From contig CALHIM010000006.1 in the NCBI GenBank assembly GCA_938030735.1, positions 1 through 64,000 on the forward strand: a stretch of DNA of 64,000 bases. Reading direction: 5' to 3'. Under the pieces are notes generated by a model that worked only from the letters and a program-made list of their open reading frames with translations, was not told where the DNA came from and did not search any database. Position 1 is the stretch's first letter, and every line of letters begins with the position of its first letter. The stretch comes from an uncultured bacterium. GTDB lineage: Bacteria > Patescibacteriota > Saccharimonadia > Saccharimonadales > Saccharimonadaceae. This document shows positions 26,181 through 36,426 of this stretch, in pieces. The translations under genes and the position numbers were made by a program.

Positions 26181-28904
26181 TTATAATTCAACTTTATACA
26201 ATAGATTCACATCTTTATTATTATTTTTTGGCTTAATAGTTGATAATATTTTATTTTCCACTTCTGGAGACCAATATATTTTTAACTGTGATTTTGCTCT
26301 TGTAATAGCCGTATAGAAAATATTATGTGTTATCATTTCATCAACTTCGTTTGTAATTACTATTTTTACTGAATTATATTCTAACCCTTGAGCTTTATGA
26401 ATTGATACCGCATATGCAACTTGAAAGGGAACAACTGTTCTTGAATCAAAGTCATCCGCATCGGTATTCTTATTTTTATACACACTAAATCTGATTACCG
26501 AGTTATTAGCTTCTTCATAAATATCATGTTCTAACAATTCAAATTCTCCGTCAATTACATCCATACCATTAATGACTTTATCAAGTTCTACATCAAATTC
26601 TATTCTCTCGTCTGCATTACCATCCGAAAAAATCGATACGTTTAAAATTCGTCCCTTCATATTATTATAAATTACAGGACTAAATCTATCTGAGTCATGA
26701 AATAATATTGGATCGCCAACTTTAAATGTTTGTATTCCCCATAAAACAGATTTAGATGGATTGCTTTCTTGTAAAAATCGATTAATGTTGTTGATTCCAT
26801 ACAGTCCATCATAATTCAAGCATAAGATAATCTCATCTTTATTAGATGCTTGAAAAACGGAGTCATCTAATTTATTTGAATATTTTTGTTTAGTGAGTAA
26901 CTCTAATACGTTATCATCTATTTTTCTTACTCTGTTCCATAATTCTAGTAATTTAGAATCATTACTTCTATAAGGTTTTGTTAATTCTGATGATGATGTT
27001 TTAGGAATAAATTGTCGTGCGATATTGAACCAATTTCCAAATCTTATTGATTCAATCTGGTAAGTATCTCCCACCAAAATCAAAAGCTTAAATGTTGCCT
27101 TTTCAAGTAATTTTCTCATGTCTGAATTACTAACTGTACTACATTCATCAATTATCAAAATATCATATTCAGTCGATATTCTATTATTTAAAATAAATTT
27201 TGTTATTGTCATAAACTCACAGTTAGAAGCATTTACTTTTCTTTTTAAATTATCAATCGCTGGATTTGTTTGAGCTAGAAATAATTTATCTTTATCCGAA
27301 AAGAAATGTGACACATGATTGATTAATGTTGATTTTCCAGTGCCAGCTGCACCATATAATATCGCAACAGTAGAATTAGCAAACATATTCTTAATTACTT
27401 CTTTTTTTTCTTCGCAATCAACTCCATTATTTTCTTCATTAAGCCATGCACTTGCAGAATCTGTATAATTAGAAATCCCTTGTTCGGATAATTTTTCCAA
27501 TCTATCAATAATAAATCTACAGTCTTTAACATATTTTTGTATGAATATTTGTCCTTTATCTATTTTTAACTCATTATCAGGTCTATGCCCATGCCATAAT
27601 TTCCCGTTATACTCAGCCATTAATTTTTTTATTTCTTCATCATTTTCACAAATATCTTTTATGCTCGTAAATAATTCACCATTACATTCTGTATTATTTT
27701 TTACGTATCTTGCTAGCATTTCTGATTTATGTTCATCTGCTTCAAAACAATTAATCAAAATATTAAATGGAGGATTATGCTTTATTGGAGAAAAAGTAAA
27801 TGGAATGCTATCAAACGGTATAACTCCGTTTTTTAAATATAAATTTGAAAGCCTTGAATTTGTTGCTGCTTCATATTGATTTTTAATAATAGTGTTATTC
27901 ATAGTAAATAAAAGATATCTAAGAATATTTTTTCCGTTACTGTCACTATTGATTATCTCTCTACAAGTATCTAGTACATTAAAAAAATTTGTAACTTTAG
28001 CTCTAACTGTTAATTGTTCCTTAATCAAGTTATATTCCGTTTTCTTTAACGATACAATATCTAAAAGATTCAACTTAGATTTTGTCATAAATGAACAAAG
28101 AGCCATTCTCTCTGAATAACCAACTCGGTTTTGCTTTCCTTCAACTAACTTTATAAAATTGTTAAACTCACATTCTCGTATTGAAATTTCCCACCCAACT
28201 ATTATTAAAATAGGCATTTTACGTCCCATTATTTCGATATTTGAATTAACAAAATTCATTTTAGATGCATAATTAGATTCTATTGGTATTTTCGTAAATG
28301 CAATAACTCTATCAGTCTTACTACTATAATCGTTAGCTGGTGAAAAAGTCACTTCATAATAAATGCTTTTATTCATAAAGAAAGGTTTTATCTTATGAAT
28401 GTAAAATTTATCAGCACTTCCTGGAATTATAATCTCATATTTGTCAACTTCGTTTGCAATCTTGTGATAATACTCTATGAGTTTAGGATCCATGTTTAAT
28501 GGAAATTTTTCTAAATTATGAAGTAAATTCAAACTATAATCTTTATTCATTACAGCTCTTATTCTAAAAAGATATTCATAGTATTTCAGCATCAACCTTT
28601 CTGAACTTTCTTCAGTAGGCTTATAATGAGATACTATAATTTGCAGCATTTTATGAAAATTTCTTAGCCACTTATATTTTCCAGTACTAGAAATATGTCT
28701 TATAGCGTTTTGAATATTATCGTATGTAACTTCCAAATTTCTACCATTATCATATATTTTAAACATTATATGCTCTACATAATGTCTTAAGTCGGATAAT
28801 ACATCTTGTGATACCACTCCTCTTGAATCTCTGCTTATGTTATCAATATGTCTACAAATAGCATCATCTAAATTATATAATTCCGAATCAATTTTACTTA
28901 ACAA
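26181..28904 (-). CDS. Large SF1 DNA helicase with novel N-terminal half
   Basis: The 907-aa protein has a C-terminal superfamily 1 helicase (about 500-890). It carries Walker A 'YGAAGTGKST', Walker B 'LIIDECS', 'LVGDTYQIESIRFGNW' and the RecD/UvrD-C-like 'VAYAVSIHKAQGLEYNSVKIVI' with 'FYTAITRAKSQLKIYW'. The first 500 residues match nothing I recognise and hold no obvious membrane segment. The TTG start has AAGGAAG upstream. No TTCGAA occurs in 2.7 kb, and A+T is very high, so it looks acquired. It lies beside a decayed GIY-YIG nuclease gene, suggesting a defence or mobile-element origin. It is distinct from the usual UvrD/RecD of the cell. Confidence 0.85.
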   Translation of the reverse strand: MLSKIDSELYNLDDAICRHIDNISRDSRGVVSQDVLSDLRHYVEHIMFKIYDNGRNLEVTYDNIQNAIRHISSTGKYKWLRNFHKMLQIIVSHYKPTEESSERLMLKYYEYLFRIRAVMNKDYSLNLLHNLEKFPLNMDPKLIEYYHKIANEVDKYEIIIPGSADKFYIHKIKPFFMNKSIYYEVTFSPANDYSSKTDRVIAFTKIPIESNYASKMNFVNSNIEIMGRKMPILIIVGWEISIRECEFNNFIKLVEGKQNRVGYSERMALCSFMTKSKLNLLDIVSLKKTEYNLIKEQLTVRAKVTNFFNVLDTCREIINSDSNGKNILRYLLFTMNNTIIKNQYEAATNSRLSNLYLKNGVIPFDSIPFTFSPIKHNPPFNILINCFEADEHKSEMLARYVKNNTECNGELFTSIKDICENDEEIKKLMAEYNGKLWHGHRPDNELKIDKGQIFIQKYVKDCRFIIDRLEKLSEQGISNYTDSASAWLNEENNGVDCEEKKEVIKNMFANSTVAILYGAAGTGKSTLINHVSHFFSDKDKLFLAQTNPAIDNLKRKVNASNCEFMTITKFILNNRISTEYDILIIDECSTVSNSDMRKLLEKATFKLLILVGDTYQIESIRFGNWFNIARQFIPKTSSSELTKPYRSNDSKLLELWNRVRKIDDNVLELLTKQKYSNKLDDSVFQASNKDEIILCLNYDGLYGINNINRFLQESNPSKSVLWGIQTFKVGDPILFHDSDRFSPVIYNNMKGRILNVSIFSDGNADERIEFDVELDKVINGMDVIDGEFELLEHDIYEEANNSVIRFSVYKNKNTDADDFDSRTVVPFQVAYAVSIHKAQGLEYNSVKIVITNEVDEMITHNIFYTAITRAKSQLKIYWSPEVENKILSTIKPKNNNKDVNLLYKVEL

Positions 28905-29073
28905 TTAACTTCCTTCAATCTATATCTAAAACATTTATAATCACAACTATATCTTCTATTTATTGTATCAAATATATGCCACCATTGGCTCAACTGATTG
29001 AATACTTGTTTTTGCCATATTTAAAAGCTCCCTTTTTTATTATACTCCATACTATTATATCATACATTACTAT
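28905..29073. other. Intergenic region upstream of the helicase gene
   Basis: This AT-rich stretch holds no gene. On the minus strand TTGTGA, a 16-nt spacer and TATAGA near 28920-28950 could be the helicase promoter. The fusA terminator lies at its far end. Confidence 0.35.
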
Positions 29074-29102
29074 AAAAAACCACCTCCCGAAAGAGGTAGT
29101 TT
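29074..29102 (-). terminator. fusA terminator
   Basis: AACCACCTC and GAGGTAGTT form a stem around CCGAAA, and a T-run follows on the minus strand, 18 nt after the fusA stop. Confidence 0.85.
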
Positions 29103-29119
29103 TCAAGTTTTCGAAATTA

Positions 29120-31210
29120 TTATTTAGCGTTTCGCTTTTCGATAATTTCTTGTGCAACGTTAGGTGGAACTTCTTCATATTGTGCAAGTTCCATTGTTGA
29201 AGCTGCACGACCTTTACTCATTGAGCGTAGATCAGAAGTGTAACCAAACATATTTGCAAGAGGCACGAAACCTCGAATAAGTTTTGTTCCGCCCATCAAA
29301 TCATCCATTGAGTCGATTCGACCACGGCGTGAGTTCAAGTCTCCAATCACATCACCCATGAATTCTTCAGGAGTTGTAACTTCAACTTTCATCACAGGTT
29401 CAAGAAGAACAGGATTTGCTTTCTTAATACCTTCACGAGTTGAAAGAGCACCAGCTAATTTAAAGGCCAATTCGCTTGAGTCGACATCGTGGTAAGAACC
29501 ATCGTAAAGTGTAGCTTTAACGTCAACTACTGGGTAGCCAGCAATCACACCGCCTTCAAGCGTTTCAAGCACACCTTGCTCAACTGGTTTGCGGTATTCT
29601 TGTGGCACAACACCACCTTTAATTTCATCAAAGAATTCAAAGCCTTTTCCCGGTTCATTTGGTTCAAAGCGAATCCAAACATCACCATATTGACCACGAC
29701 CACCAGATTGTTTTGCATGCTTACCTTGAGCTTCAGCCGTTCCACGAATAGTTTCACGGAATGCAACTTGCGGTTCACCAACATTAGCCTCAACGTTAAA
29801 TTCACGTTTCATTCGGTCAATCAAGATATCAAGGTGAAGTTCACCCATTCCCGACATAATCGTTTGACCAGTTTCTTCATCGGTATGAACTCGGAAAGTT
29901 GGGTCTTCTTCAGCAAGTCGTTGAAGAGCAATTCCCATTTTTTCTTGGTCGGCTTTAGTTTTTGGCTCAACTGCGATAGAAACTGGAGGTTCAGCGAACT
30001 CAATACCTTCAAGAATTACACCGTGATTCAAATCACAAAGAGTTGCACCAGTTGTAACTTCTTTCAAACCAACAACAGCGGCGATGTCACCAGCGGCAAC
30101 TTCTGAAATTTCTTCACGCTTATCAGCATGCATTCGAACAATTCGTCCGATTCGTTCTTTTTTACCAGTCATTGTATTAAGAACGTATGATCCAGCAGTA
30201 ATTTTACCACTATAAACACGCACGAATACGAGTTTTCCAACAAATGGGTCAGTCGCAATCTTAAACGCAAGTGCAGAAGTTGGTTCATCTACAGATGGTT
30301 TACGTTCAATAGCTTCACCAGTTTTTGCATCAGTGCCTTTAATTGAAGCAATATCAAGTGGGCTTGGAAGATAATCATTGATAAGATCAAGAACCTTTTC
30401 CACGATTACACCACGACCATCACCACCAGTTACCAAGAAGAAATCACCAGCAAGAACTCGTTTTCGAAGCGCAGCTTTAAGTTCAGGAATTGTAATTGAT
30501 TCCTCACCTTCTTCGAAAAATCGCATCATCAATTCATCGTCAGCTTCCACCGCATTTTCAACAAGCAATGAACGTGCGTTTTTAGCTTTTTCAAGCATGT
30601 CTGCTGGAATTTCACCAACTTTCAACTCATGGTCAGCATAGTTATCATAAGTGTAAGCTTTCATATCGATAAGGTCGACAACACCATTAATTTCTTGCTC
30701 GAAACCAATTGGCAAGTGAATTGGGAAAGCTTGTTTGCTTAAACGGTCGTGAATTGATTTAATAGATTTATAGAAGTCACCACCAGTTTGGTTAATTTTG
30801 TTGATAAAACAAACACGTGGCACGCCATATTTGTCAGCCTGTCGCCAAACAGTTTCAGACTGAGCTTCCACACCCATTTTACCGTCAAAAACAGTCACAG
30901 CACCGTCAAGCACGCGGAGTGAACGCTCCACCTCAGCAGTAAAGTCGATGTGCCCTGGGGTGTCGATAATATTAATTTTGTGGTCTTTCCAGAAACATGT
31001 CACAGCAGCAGAAGTAATTGTAATACCTCGCTCTTTCTCTTGAGCCATCCAGTCGGTTGTTGCACCATCACCTTCACCACGAACAACACCGATTTTGTGT
31101 GTTAAACCAGTTCGGTAAAGAATACCTTCTGTTGTTGTAGTTTTACCGGCGTCAATGTGCGCAATAATACCAACATTTCGGAAATTTTCCAATGGAGTAT
31201 TTTTATTCAT
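29120..31210 (-). CDS. fusA: Elongation factor G
   Basis: The 696-aa translocase GTPase has G1 '[13 protein letters not shown]', G3 'DTPGHIDF' and G4 'NKIN'. It then shows EF-G domains II-V with '[33 protein letters not shown]'. The ATG at 31210 is chosen because '[20 protein letters not shown]' matches the family start and GAGG lies upstream; the open frame up to 31435 is not conserved. It is monocistronic with its own terminator. The coding region has few TTCGAA words (two), like tuf, fitting a highly expressed gene. Confidence 0.98.
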   Translation of the reverse strand: MNKNTPLENFRNVGIIAHIDAGKTTTTEGILYRTGLTHKIGVVRGEGDGATTDWMAQEKERGITITSAAVTCFWKDHKINIIDTPGHIDFTAEVERSLRVLDGAVTVFDGKMGVEAQSETVWRQADKYGVPRVCFINKINQTGGDFYKSIKSIHDRLSKQAFPIHLPIGFEQEINGVVDLIDMKAYTYDNYADHELKVGEIPADMLEKAKNARSLLVENAVEADDELMMRFFEEGEESITIPELKAALRKRVLAGDFFLVTGGDGRGVIVEKVLDLINDYLPSPLDIASIKGTDAKTGEAIERKPSVDEPTSALAFKIATDPFVGKLVFVRVYSGKITAGSYVLNTMTGKKERIGRIVRMHADKREEISEVAAGDIAAVVGLKEVTTGATLCDLNHGVILEGIEFAEPPVSIAVEPKTKADQEKMGIALQRLAEEDPTFRVHTDEETGQTIMSGMGELHLDILIDRMKREFNVEANVGEPQVAFRETIRGTAEAQGKHAKQSGGRGQYGDVWIRFEPNEPGKGFEFFDEIKGGVVPQEYRKPVEQGVLETLEGGVIAGYPVVDVKATLYDGSYHDVDSSELAFKLAGALSTREGIKKANPVLLEPVMKVEVTTPEEFMGDVIGDLNSRRGRIDSMDDLMGGTKLIRGFVPLANMFGYTSDLRSMSKGRAASTMELAQYEEVPPNVAQEIIEKRNAK

Positions 31211-31385
31211 TTGATTCCTCTTAAATTTATTATTTTGTTGCTGTTTCACGCTAGTTTTGTTGTTTTTTCGAAACCAGCACAAAAACAGCGCTTCGCTAAC
31301 AATTCTATCATATTTTTTAAAATCTGTAAAGTAAAAACAACCCAAAATAGAAAAAGCCAGTTTCTCTGGCTTAAAAATTTTTTTC

Positions 31386-31583
31386 TTATCTTCGAACTTT
31401 TTCAGGCATCTTTTCATCGATCCTTTTAGCAGCAATTACTAATGTTATCATAACAATACTAAAAAAGAACACGCCAAAGTTCCAGTGTGTCAAAATCGTT
31501 AAAAACAATGACACGCCGCAGACTACGATAAAGAACAAAGAAACCAATAGAGGCTCTTTAGCCTCGTTTAATGCTTTTTTCAT
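31386..31583 (-). CDS. Small membrane protein (65 aa)
   Basis: Two hydrophobic helices (about 15-36 and 40-57) lie between charged ends ('[11 protein letters not shown]' and '[13 protein letters not shown]'), giving a hairpin membrane protein with both ends probably cytoplasmic. The ATG at 31583 has GGAGGA 10-11 nt upstream; an upstream TTG overlaps that site and is less likely. The family is not recognised. Confidence 0.65.
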   Translation of the reverse strand: MKKALNEAKEPLLVSLFFIVVCGVSLFLTILTHWNFGVFFFSIVMITLVIAAKRIDEKMPEKVRR

Positions 31584-31669
31584 AATGATAATTTCCTCCA
31601 ATTTTTATTTTCCACTTTTGAGCGGAACTCTTATTTTATCACAGCTTTCGAAGAAAGTCAATAATAGAA

Positions 31670-32086
31670 TTAAAGCTTTTCGCCGTTTCTTGCCCGATTT
31701 GCCCATTCATCAGCCATTTCGTTAAACTCATGCCCAGCGTGCCCTTTTAGCCATTTTAGCTCTACATTCGATTTTTTATAAAGCTCAAAAAGTGGCTTTA
31801 CAATATCAAGATTCTTAATTTCACCACTTTTTTTCTTCCAGCCATTTCTCTCCCAAGCTGGCGCCCATTTCACTAAAACATTAACCCAAAACTCGCTATC
31901 TGTTAAAATTTCAGCTTCTTCACCCTCTAAAATTTCGAAAGCTTTTTTCAAAGCTAATCCTTCCATTCGAATATTCGTGCTTGGATTTTCAGCCCCCAAA
32001 GCAATCGGTTTACCGTTTTCAATCACGGCAAAACCACCAGGGCCAGGATTTGGTGAAGCGCTTCCATCCGTAAAAATCGTTCGCAT
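31670..32086 (-). CDS. rnhA: Ribonuclease HI
   Basis: The 138-aa enzyme cuts RNA in RNA-DNA hybrids. It begins 'MRTIFTDGSASPNPGPGGFAVI' (catalytic Asp in TDGS) and shows 'RMEGLALKKAFEIL' (catalytic Glu), 'EILTDSEFWVNVL' (catalytic Asp) and 'LKWLKGHAGHEFNEMADEWA'. Length is typical. Its ATG overlaps the stop of the upstream DUF3592-like gene by one base, so they are co-translated. Confidence 0.96.
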   Translation of the reverse strand: MRTIFTDGSASPNPGPGGFAVIENGKPIALGAENPSTNIRMEGLALKKAFEILEGEEAEILTDSEFWVNVLVKWAPAWERNGWKKKSGEIKNLDIVKPLFELYKKSNVELKWLKGHAGHEFNEMADEWANRARNGEKL

Positions 32087-32622
32087 TACTTATTTTCCTG
32101 ATTATTTTGCGGAATAAAATTCTGTACAAAGGCTGAGGTATTTGCTTGATTTTGCATCTTTTTAGCTTTTTTCATTCTTTCGAAAGAAATCATTGCTAAA
32201 ACCGCACTAATAATCCCAATAATTAATAATCCGCTCGGAACAACTATTTTAGTAATTTCAAAATCACCCTCAACGGCGGAATTTGGGTCTTTTTCATCAT
32301 AAAAAACTTTTACCTTTTCACCAATAACTGGTTTTTCGTTCTTTAACTCTGAGTGAAATTCAATTGTTTCATTTTCTTTCACTGAAAAATCTACAATTGC
32401 TGCATATTTATATTCACCAGTTTTTTCATTTATAATTTTCTTTTCGAAACCATAAATCTGCCCTTCAGTTTGTTTCCAAGTTTGTCTTTTTAGAAAATCA
32501 TTAAAAGGTTTTGCAATCCAAATTGAGCCAGCAACAATTAAAATAATCGCTAAAATTGCAAAAATAATTCCACGATTTCGAAAAGCTTTTACGCCAACTT
32601 TTTTAGCTTCATTAGAACTCAT
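32086..32622 (-). CDS. DUF3592-like membrane protein
   Basis: The 178-aa protein has two membrane helices (about 18-38 and 128-148) that flank an extracytoplasmic beta domain. The pattern 'WKQTEGQIYGFEKKI...YAAIVDFSV' and 'GEKVKVFYDEKDPNSAV' is typical of DUF3592. Function is unknown. RBS AGGAG precedes the ATG. The promoter is clear, and rnhA follows with a one-base overlap. Confidence 0.8.
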   Translation of the reverse strand: MSSNEAKKVGVKAFRNRGIIFAILAIILIVAGSIWIAKPFNDFLKRQTWKQTEGQIYGFEKKIINEKTGEYKYAAIVDFSVKENETIEFHSELKNEKPVIGEKVKVFYDEKDPNSAVEGDFEITKIVVPSGLLIIGIISAVLAMISFERMKKAKKMQNQANTSAFVQNFIPQNNQENK

Positions 32623-32649
32623 ATATTCTCCTATTTCGTTTATGCTAAT

Positions 32650-32678
32650 ATTGTATCATTTTTCGTTCTTTAACGCAA
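32650..32678 (-). promoter_or_regulatory. Promoter of the DUF3592-rnhA unit
   Basis: On the minus strand TTGCGT (32673-32678), a 17-nt spacer and TACAAT (32650-32655) are followed by an about 21-nt leader with RBS AGGAG. Confidence 0.7.
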
Positions 32679-32681
32679 ATT

Positions 32682-32709
32682 AAAACACCGGCAACGAAGC
32701 CAGTGTTTT
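32682..32709 (-). terminator. rpoBC terminator
   Basis: AAAACACCGGC (32682-32692) pairs with GCCAGTGTTTT (32699-32709), with a T-rich minus-strand flank, just after rpoC. Confidence 0.85.
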
Positions 32710-32718
32710 AAGTTTTTT

Positions 32719-35700
32719 TTACTCTTCTACTACAGAATCGTTAGTTTCGTTTTCAAATTCTTCTTTATCTTCAACAGGTTCAGTTTTTGCATTAACCCGA
32801 GCGCCAGTTCCAACAGGAATTTTGCGTCCGATAATCACATTTTCTTTTAATCCGCGAAGTTTATCAATTCGGCCAGAAGTTGCTGCATTAATCAAAACAC
32901 TTGTTGTATTTTGGAACGACGCAGCAGACAAGAAACTGTCGCTGAAAATTGAAACTTTTGTGATTCCAAGAAGTTGTTGTTTAAATTCAGCAGGTTTTCT
33001 ACCTTCAGCTTCAAGAAATTTATTTTCTTCAACAACGGCAGCTTTCGAAACTACATCGCCAATGATAAACGATGAGTCTCCGGCATCTTCAATTTGAACT
33101 CGGCTGAACATTTGACGAACGATGATTTCAAGGTGCTTCGAAGCAATATCTTGACCTTGAGCAGCATAAATTCGCAAGATTTCGTTCATAATGTAGCGTT
33201 GAGTTTCTTCAACACCCTTAAATTCCATTAAATCACGAAGATTGAGCGAACCAACAGTTAACCGGTCACCAGCCTGCACAACATCGTTTTTCGAAACAGC
33301 AAGAGCCGCAACATTTGGAATTTCGTAGCGAACTGGGTTTACATTTTCACCATCTTCAGTTTGTCGTGGTGTAATTTGAACAATATTCATATTGCCATCT
33401 TCCCAGATATCAACCACACCAGAAACTTCAGTCATATAAGCCTGTCCCTTTGGCGAACGAGCTTCAAGAAGTTCTTCAACACGTGGCAAACCTTGTGAAA
33501 TTGCACCAGAACCAGCAACACCCGAACTGTGGAATGTATTCAAAGTTAGCTGCGTTCCAGGCTCACCAACAGATTGAGCGGCAATCACACCAACTGGTTC
33601 AGCTGGATCAACAAGAAGTCCAGTCGCCATATCAATTCCGTAAGACTTTTGAGGAATTCCTGCAAGGTCTGGAGTTGAAAGAACACTTTGAATTTTAACT
33701 TCTGTAATGTTTTCATCTTTTTCAATTGCATTGGCAATTTCTCGAGTAATTAGTTGATCGGCATCAATATATCCAGGAACATCTTCAGCCGTAAATCGAC
33801 CATAAAGTCGATCTTTAAACGAAATCATTGTTTCTTCACTATCTGATCGATGAATCGTGAATCCTGGATCAACTTCATCATCTCTATCTTCAACAGAAAA
33901 TACATCTTGAGCCACATCAACAAGACGGCGAGTTAGGTAACCAGATTCGGCAGTTTTAAGCGCAGTTGAAATCAAACCTTGACGCGCACCACGAGTTGCT
34001 ACGAAAGCTTCAAGCGAGCTCATTCCGTGAGTGTAATTTGAGCGAATTGGAAGCTCAATTTCACGGTTAGTTGCATCCACCATGATTCCAGTCAAACCAG
34101 AAGCAAGGCGAATATTTGTTGCATTACCGCGTGAACCAGAAACAGCCATCAATCCAACAGGTGAATCTGCACCTTCATGAGCTACGCGCTCAGAAATTTC
34201 ATCAGAAACTTCATCAATGACCTTATGCCAGTTATCAATAATTAAGTTATAACGCTCTTGGTCAGTCAGAAGACCTTGATCATATTGTTCCTGAATCAAA
34301 GTTGTTTTAGCGTCACCGCTAGCAATGATCTGAGGAATTTTTTCGCTTTCGTAAACCGTGTAATCCTCTTTACCAATCGACAAACCAGATTTTGTAACAA
34401 ATCGGAATGATAAACCTTTAATTTTGTCAGCAATTTTTACAGTCATTTCAGCACCATAATGCGCAAACATATCGGCCAAAATTTTATTAATTTGCTTCTT
34501 AGTTTGTGGGTTATTATCGAATGGATAATCTTCTGGTAGTAATTCGTTAAATAGCACACGGCCGAGAGTCGTATTTCGAATCTCACCTTTTACGAACACA
34601 CGAATTGGTGTTTGGAGTGCAATCTCACCTTTGTCATAAGCCATTTCAGCTTCAAAAACATTAGCGAAAGGACGCGGTTTTTTGTTCATTTCAGAATGCT
34701 TGTCATAAGTGATGTAGTAGTTTCCGTAAACAACATCCTGATCAACAGAGAGCACAGGTTGACCATCTGCTGGTTTCAGCAAGTTGTGAGAAATACTCAT
34801 TAAATCACGAGCTTCTGCCTGAGCAGCATCAGAAAGTGGTAGGTGAACTGCCATCTGGTCGCCGTCGTAATCAGCATTAAATCCATTTGCTACAAGTGGG
34901 TGAAGCTGAATAGCCTTACCTTCAACAAGTTTTGGCTGGAAAGCCTGAATCGAAAGTCGGTGCAAAGATGGAGCGCGGTTCAAAAGAATGTATTTTCCTT
35001 CAACTACAGCATCCAAAGCATCCCAGACTTCTGCTTCACGAGCATCAATTAACCGAGTTGCCGAACGAATATTATGTGCATATTCTTTTTCAATCAACCA
35101 AGAAATTACGAATGGTTTAAAGAGTTCAAGAGCCATTTGTGTTGGCAAACCACATTGGTGAGCTTTCAAAGTTGGACCAACCACAATCACTGAACGACCA
35201 GAATAGTCAACACGTTTTCCAAGCAAGTTTTGGCGGAAACGACCCTGCTTACCTTTTAGCATATCGCTCAAAGATTTAAGCTTTCGGCGACCACCGGCCG
35301 TATTAACTGAGCGACCACTTCGTGATGCATTATTGTCAATTAGCGAATCAACCGCTTCTTGAAGCATTCGCATTTCATTACGCTTAATTACCATTGGGGC
35401 ATTGAGTTCGATCAATTTCTTTAAACGATTGTTTCGATTAATTACTCGACGATATAAATCGTTTAAATCTGATGTCGCAAATCGACCACCAGTCAATTGA
35501 ACCATAGGTCGCAAATCTGGAGGAATCACAGGAAGAACAGTCAAACATAAACTTCCCGGCTTAATTCCAGCAGCTTTCATTCCTTCAATTGTTTTTAGTC
35601 GTTTAAGAATTTTCTTCTCTCGCTGACCTCTTGCTTTTTCAGATTCTTCTTTCAAACTTTCGATAAGCTCATCAATATCAATTTCGTCAAGCAAAGTTTT

Positions 35701-36426
35701 AATTGCTTCACCGCCCATTCCAACTTCAATGATATCTTCATACTCTTCAGGAAGATTTCGAAAATCAGTTTCGCTCATTAGCGAGCCTTTTACAAAACTG
35801 TCAAGTTGATTCTTTTTCGAAATATAATTTGCGTTAAGCCCTTCGATTTCTTTAGTTTGTGCTTCAGCCAATGCTTTAATATCAGCGCCAGCTTCTTCAG
35901 CGGCCTTTTCATAACGAATTTTAATTGCCATTCGAGCAGCTTTGTCTTCAGCTTCAAGGTCGGCAATCATTTGATCGCGTTTTTCTTCATCAACATTAAG
36001 AATTACATAACTTGCAAAATAAACAACACGTTCGATATTTTTAACCGTCATTCCAAGAAGAAGACTCATTGCACTTGGAGCTCCACGCATAAACCAAATA
36101 TGCGCAATTGGAGCTGCCAAAGAAATATGACCCATTCGTTCACGACGAACGATTGATTTTGTTACTAGCTCACCGTTTTTATCAACAGCAGCTTCACGAG
36201 AACGAACACCCTTTAGTTTATTATCGTAAGGGTTGATATCTTTAGTTGGTCCAAAGATTTTTTCACAAAACAAACCATCACGCTCAGGTTTTTGAGTTCG
36301 ATAGTTGATAGTTTCTGGCTTAGTTACTTCGCCGTAAGACCAGCTCAAAATATCTTCTGGGCTAGCAACCGCGAGGCGAACTGCGTCGAAATCAGCAATC
36401 TGGTTTGAATTCACCACTTTCGCCAT
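32719..36426 (-). CDS. rpoC: RNA polymerase beta' subunit lacking both zinc sites
   Basis: The 1235-aa catalytic subunit carries the active-site motif as NADYDGD (517-523), where most bacteria have NADFDGD. The bridge and trigger regions ('[30 protein letters not shown]') are conserved. The N-terminal zinc ribbon (about 61-90) keeps its surroundings ('[14 protein letters not shown]...VRRERMGHI') but has none of the four zinc cysteines. The second zinc site is also lost: the Cys near 845-853 is gone and the usual GVCxxCYG reads 'GIPQKSYG' (923-930). Downstream '[19 protein letters not shown]' is normal. It abuts rpoB directly and ends at a strong terminator. Zinc loss is direct observation; its effect is unknown. 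Confidence 0.98.
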   Translation of the reverse strand: MAKVVNSNQIADFDAVRLAVASPEDILSWSYGEVTKPETINYRTQKPERDGLFCEKIFGPTKDINPYDNKLKGVRSREAAVDKNGELVTKSIVRRERMGHISLAAPIAHIWFMRGAPSAMSLLLGMTVKNIERVVYFASYVILNVDEEKRDQMIADLEAEDKAARMAIKIRYEKAAEEAGADIKALAEAQTKEIEGLNANYISKKNQLDSFVKGSLMSETDFRNLPEEYEDIIEVGMGGEAIKTLLDEIDIDELIESLKEESEKARGQREKKILKRLKTIEGMKAAGIKPGSLCLTVLPVIPPDLRPMVQLTGGRFATSDLNDLYRRVINRNNRLKKLIELNAPMVIKRNEMRMLQEAVDSLIDNNASRSGRSVNTAGGRRKLKSLSDMLKGKQGRFRQNLLGKRVDYSGRSVIVVGPTLKAHQCGLPTQMALELFKPFVISWLIEKEYAHNIRSATRLIDAREAEVWDALDAVVEGKYILLNRAPSLHRLSIQAFQPKLVEGKAIQLHPLVANGFNADYDGDQMAVHLPLSDAAQAEARDLMSISHNLLKPADGQPVLSVDQDVVYGNYYITYDKHSEMNKKPRPFANVFEAEMAYDKGEIALQTPIRVFVKGEIRNTTLGRVLFNELLPEDYPFDNNPQTKKQINKILADMFAHYGAEMTVKIADKIKGLSFRFVTKSGLSIGKEDYTVYESEKIPQIIASGDAKTTLIQEQYDQGLLTDQERYNLIIDNWHKVIDEVSDEISERVAHEGADSPVGLMAVSGSRGNATNIRLASGLTGIMVDATNREIELPIRSNYTHGMSSLEAFVATRGARQGLISTALKTAESGYLTRRLVDVAQDVFSVEDRDDEVDPGFTIHRSDSEETMISFKDRLYGRFTAEDVPGYIDADQLITREIANAIEKDENITEVKIQSVLSTPDLAGIPQKSYGIDMATGLLVDPAEPVGVIAAQSVGEPGTQLTLNTFHSSGVAGSGAISQGLPRVEELLEARSPKGQAYMTEVSGVVDIWEDGNMNIVQITPRQTEDGENVNPVRYEIPNVAALAVSKNDVVQAGDRLTVGSLNLRDLMEFKGVEETQRYIMNEILRIYAAQGQDIASKHLEIIVRQMFSRVQIEDAGDSSFIIGDVVSKAAVVEENKFLEAEGRKPAEFKQQLLGITKVSIFSDSFLSAASFQNTTSVLINAATSGRIDKLRGLKENVIIGRKIPVGTGARVNAKTEPVEDKEEFENETNDSVVEE

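Noticed and set aside
28976..29040. D-arm-like word GGCTCAACTGATTGAAT resembling a tRNA fragment
   Set aside because: No acceptor stem, anticodon stem or T-arm could be folded around it.
29489..30106. 205-codon frame opposite fusA
   Set aside because: Antisense of a highly conserved gene; composition is not protein-like.
31211..31435. 75-residue N-terminal extension of EF-G
   Set aside because: The family start and an RBS are at 31210; the extension is low-complexity leader DNA.
32812..33100. Plus-strand open frame inside rpoC
   Set aside because: Shadow of rpoC without RBS.
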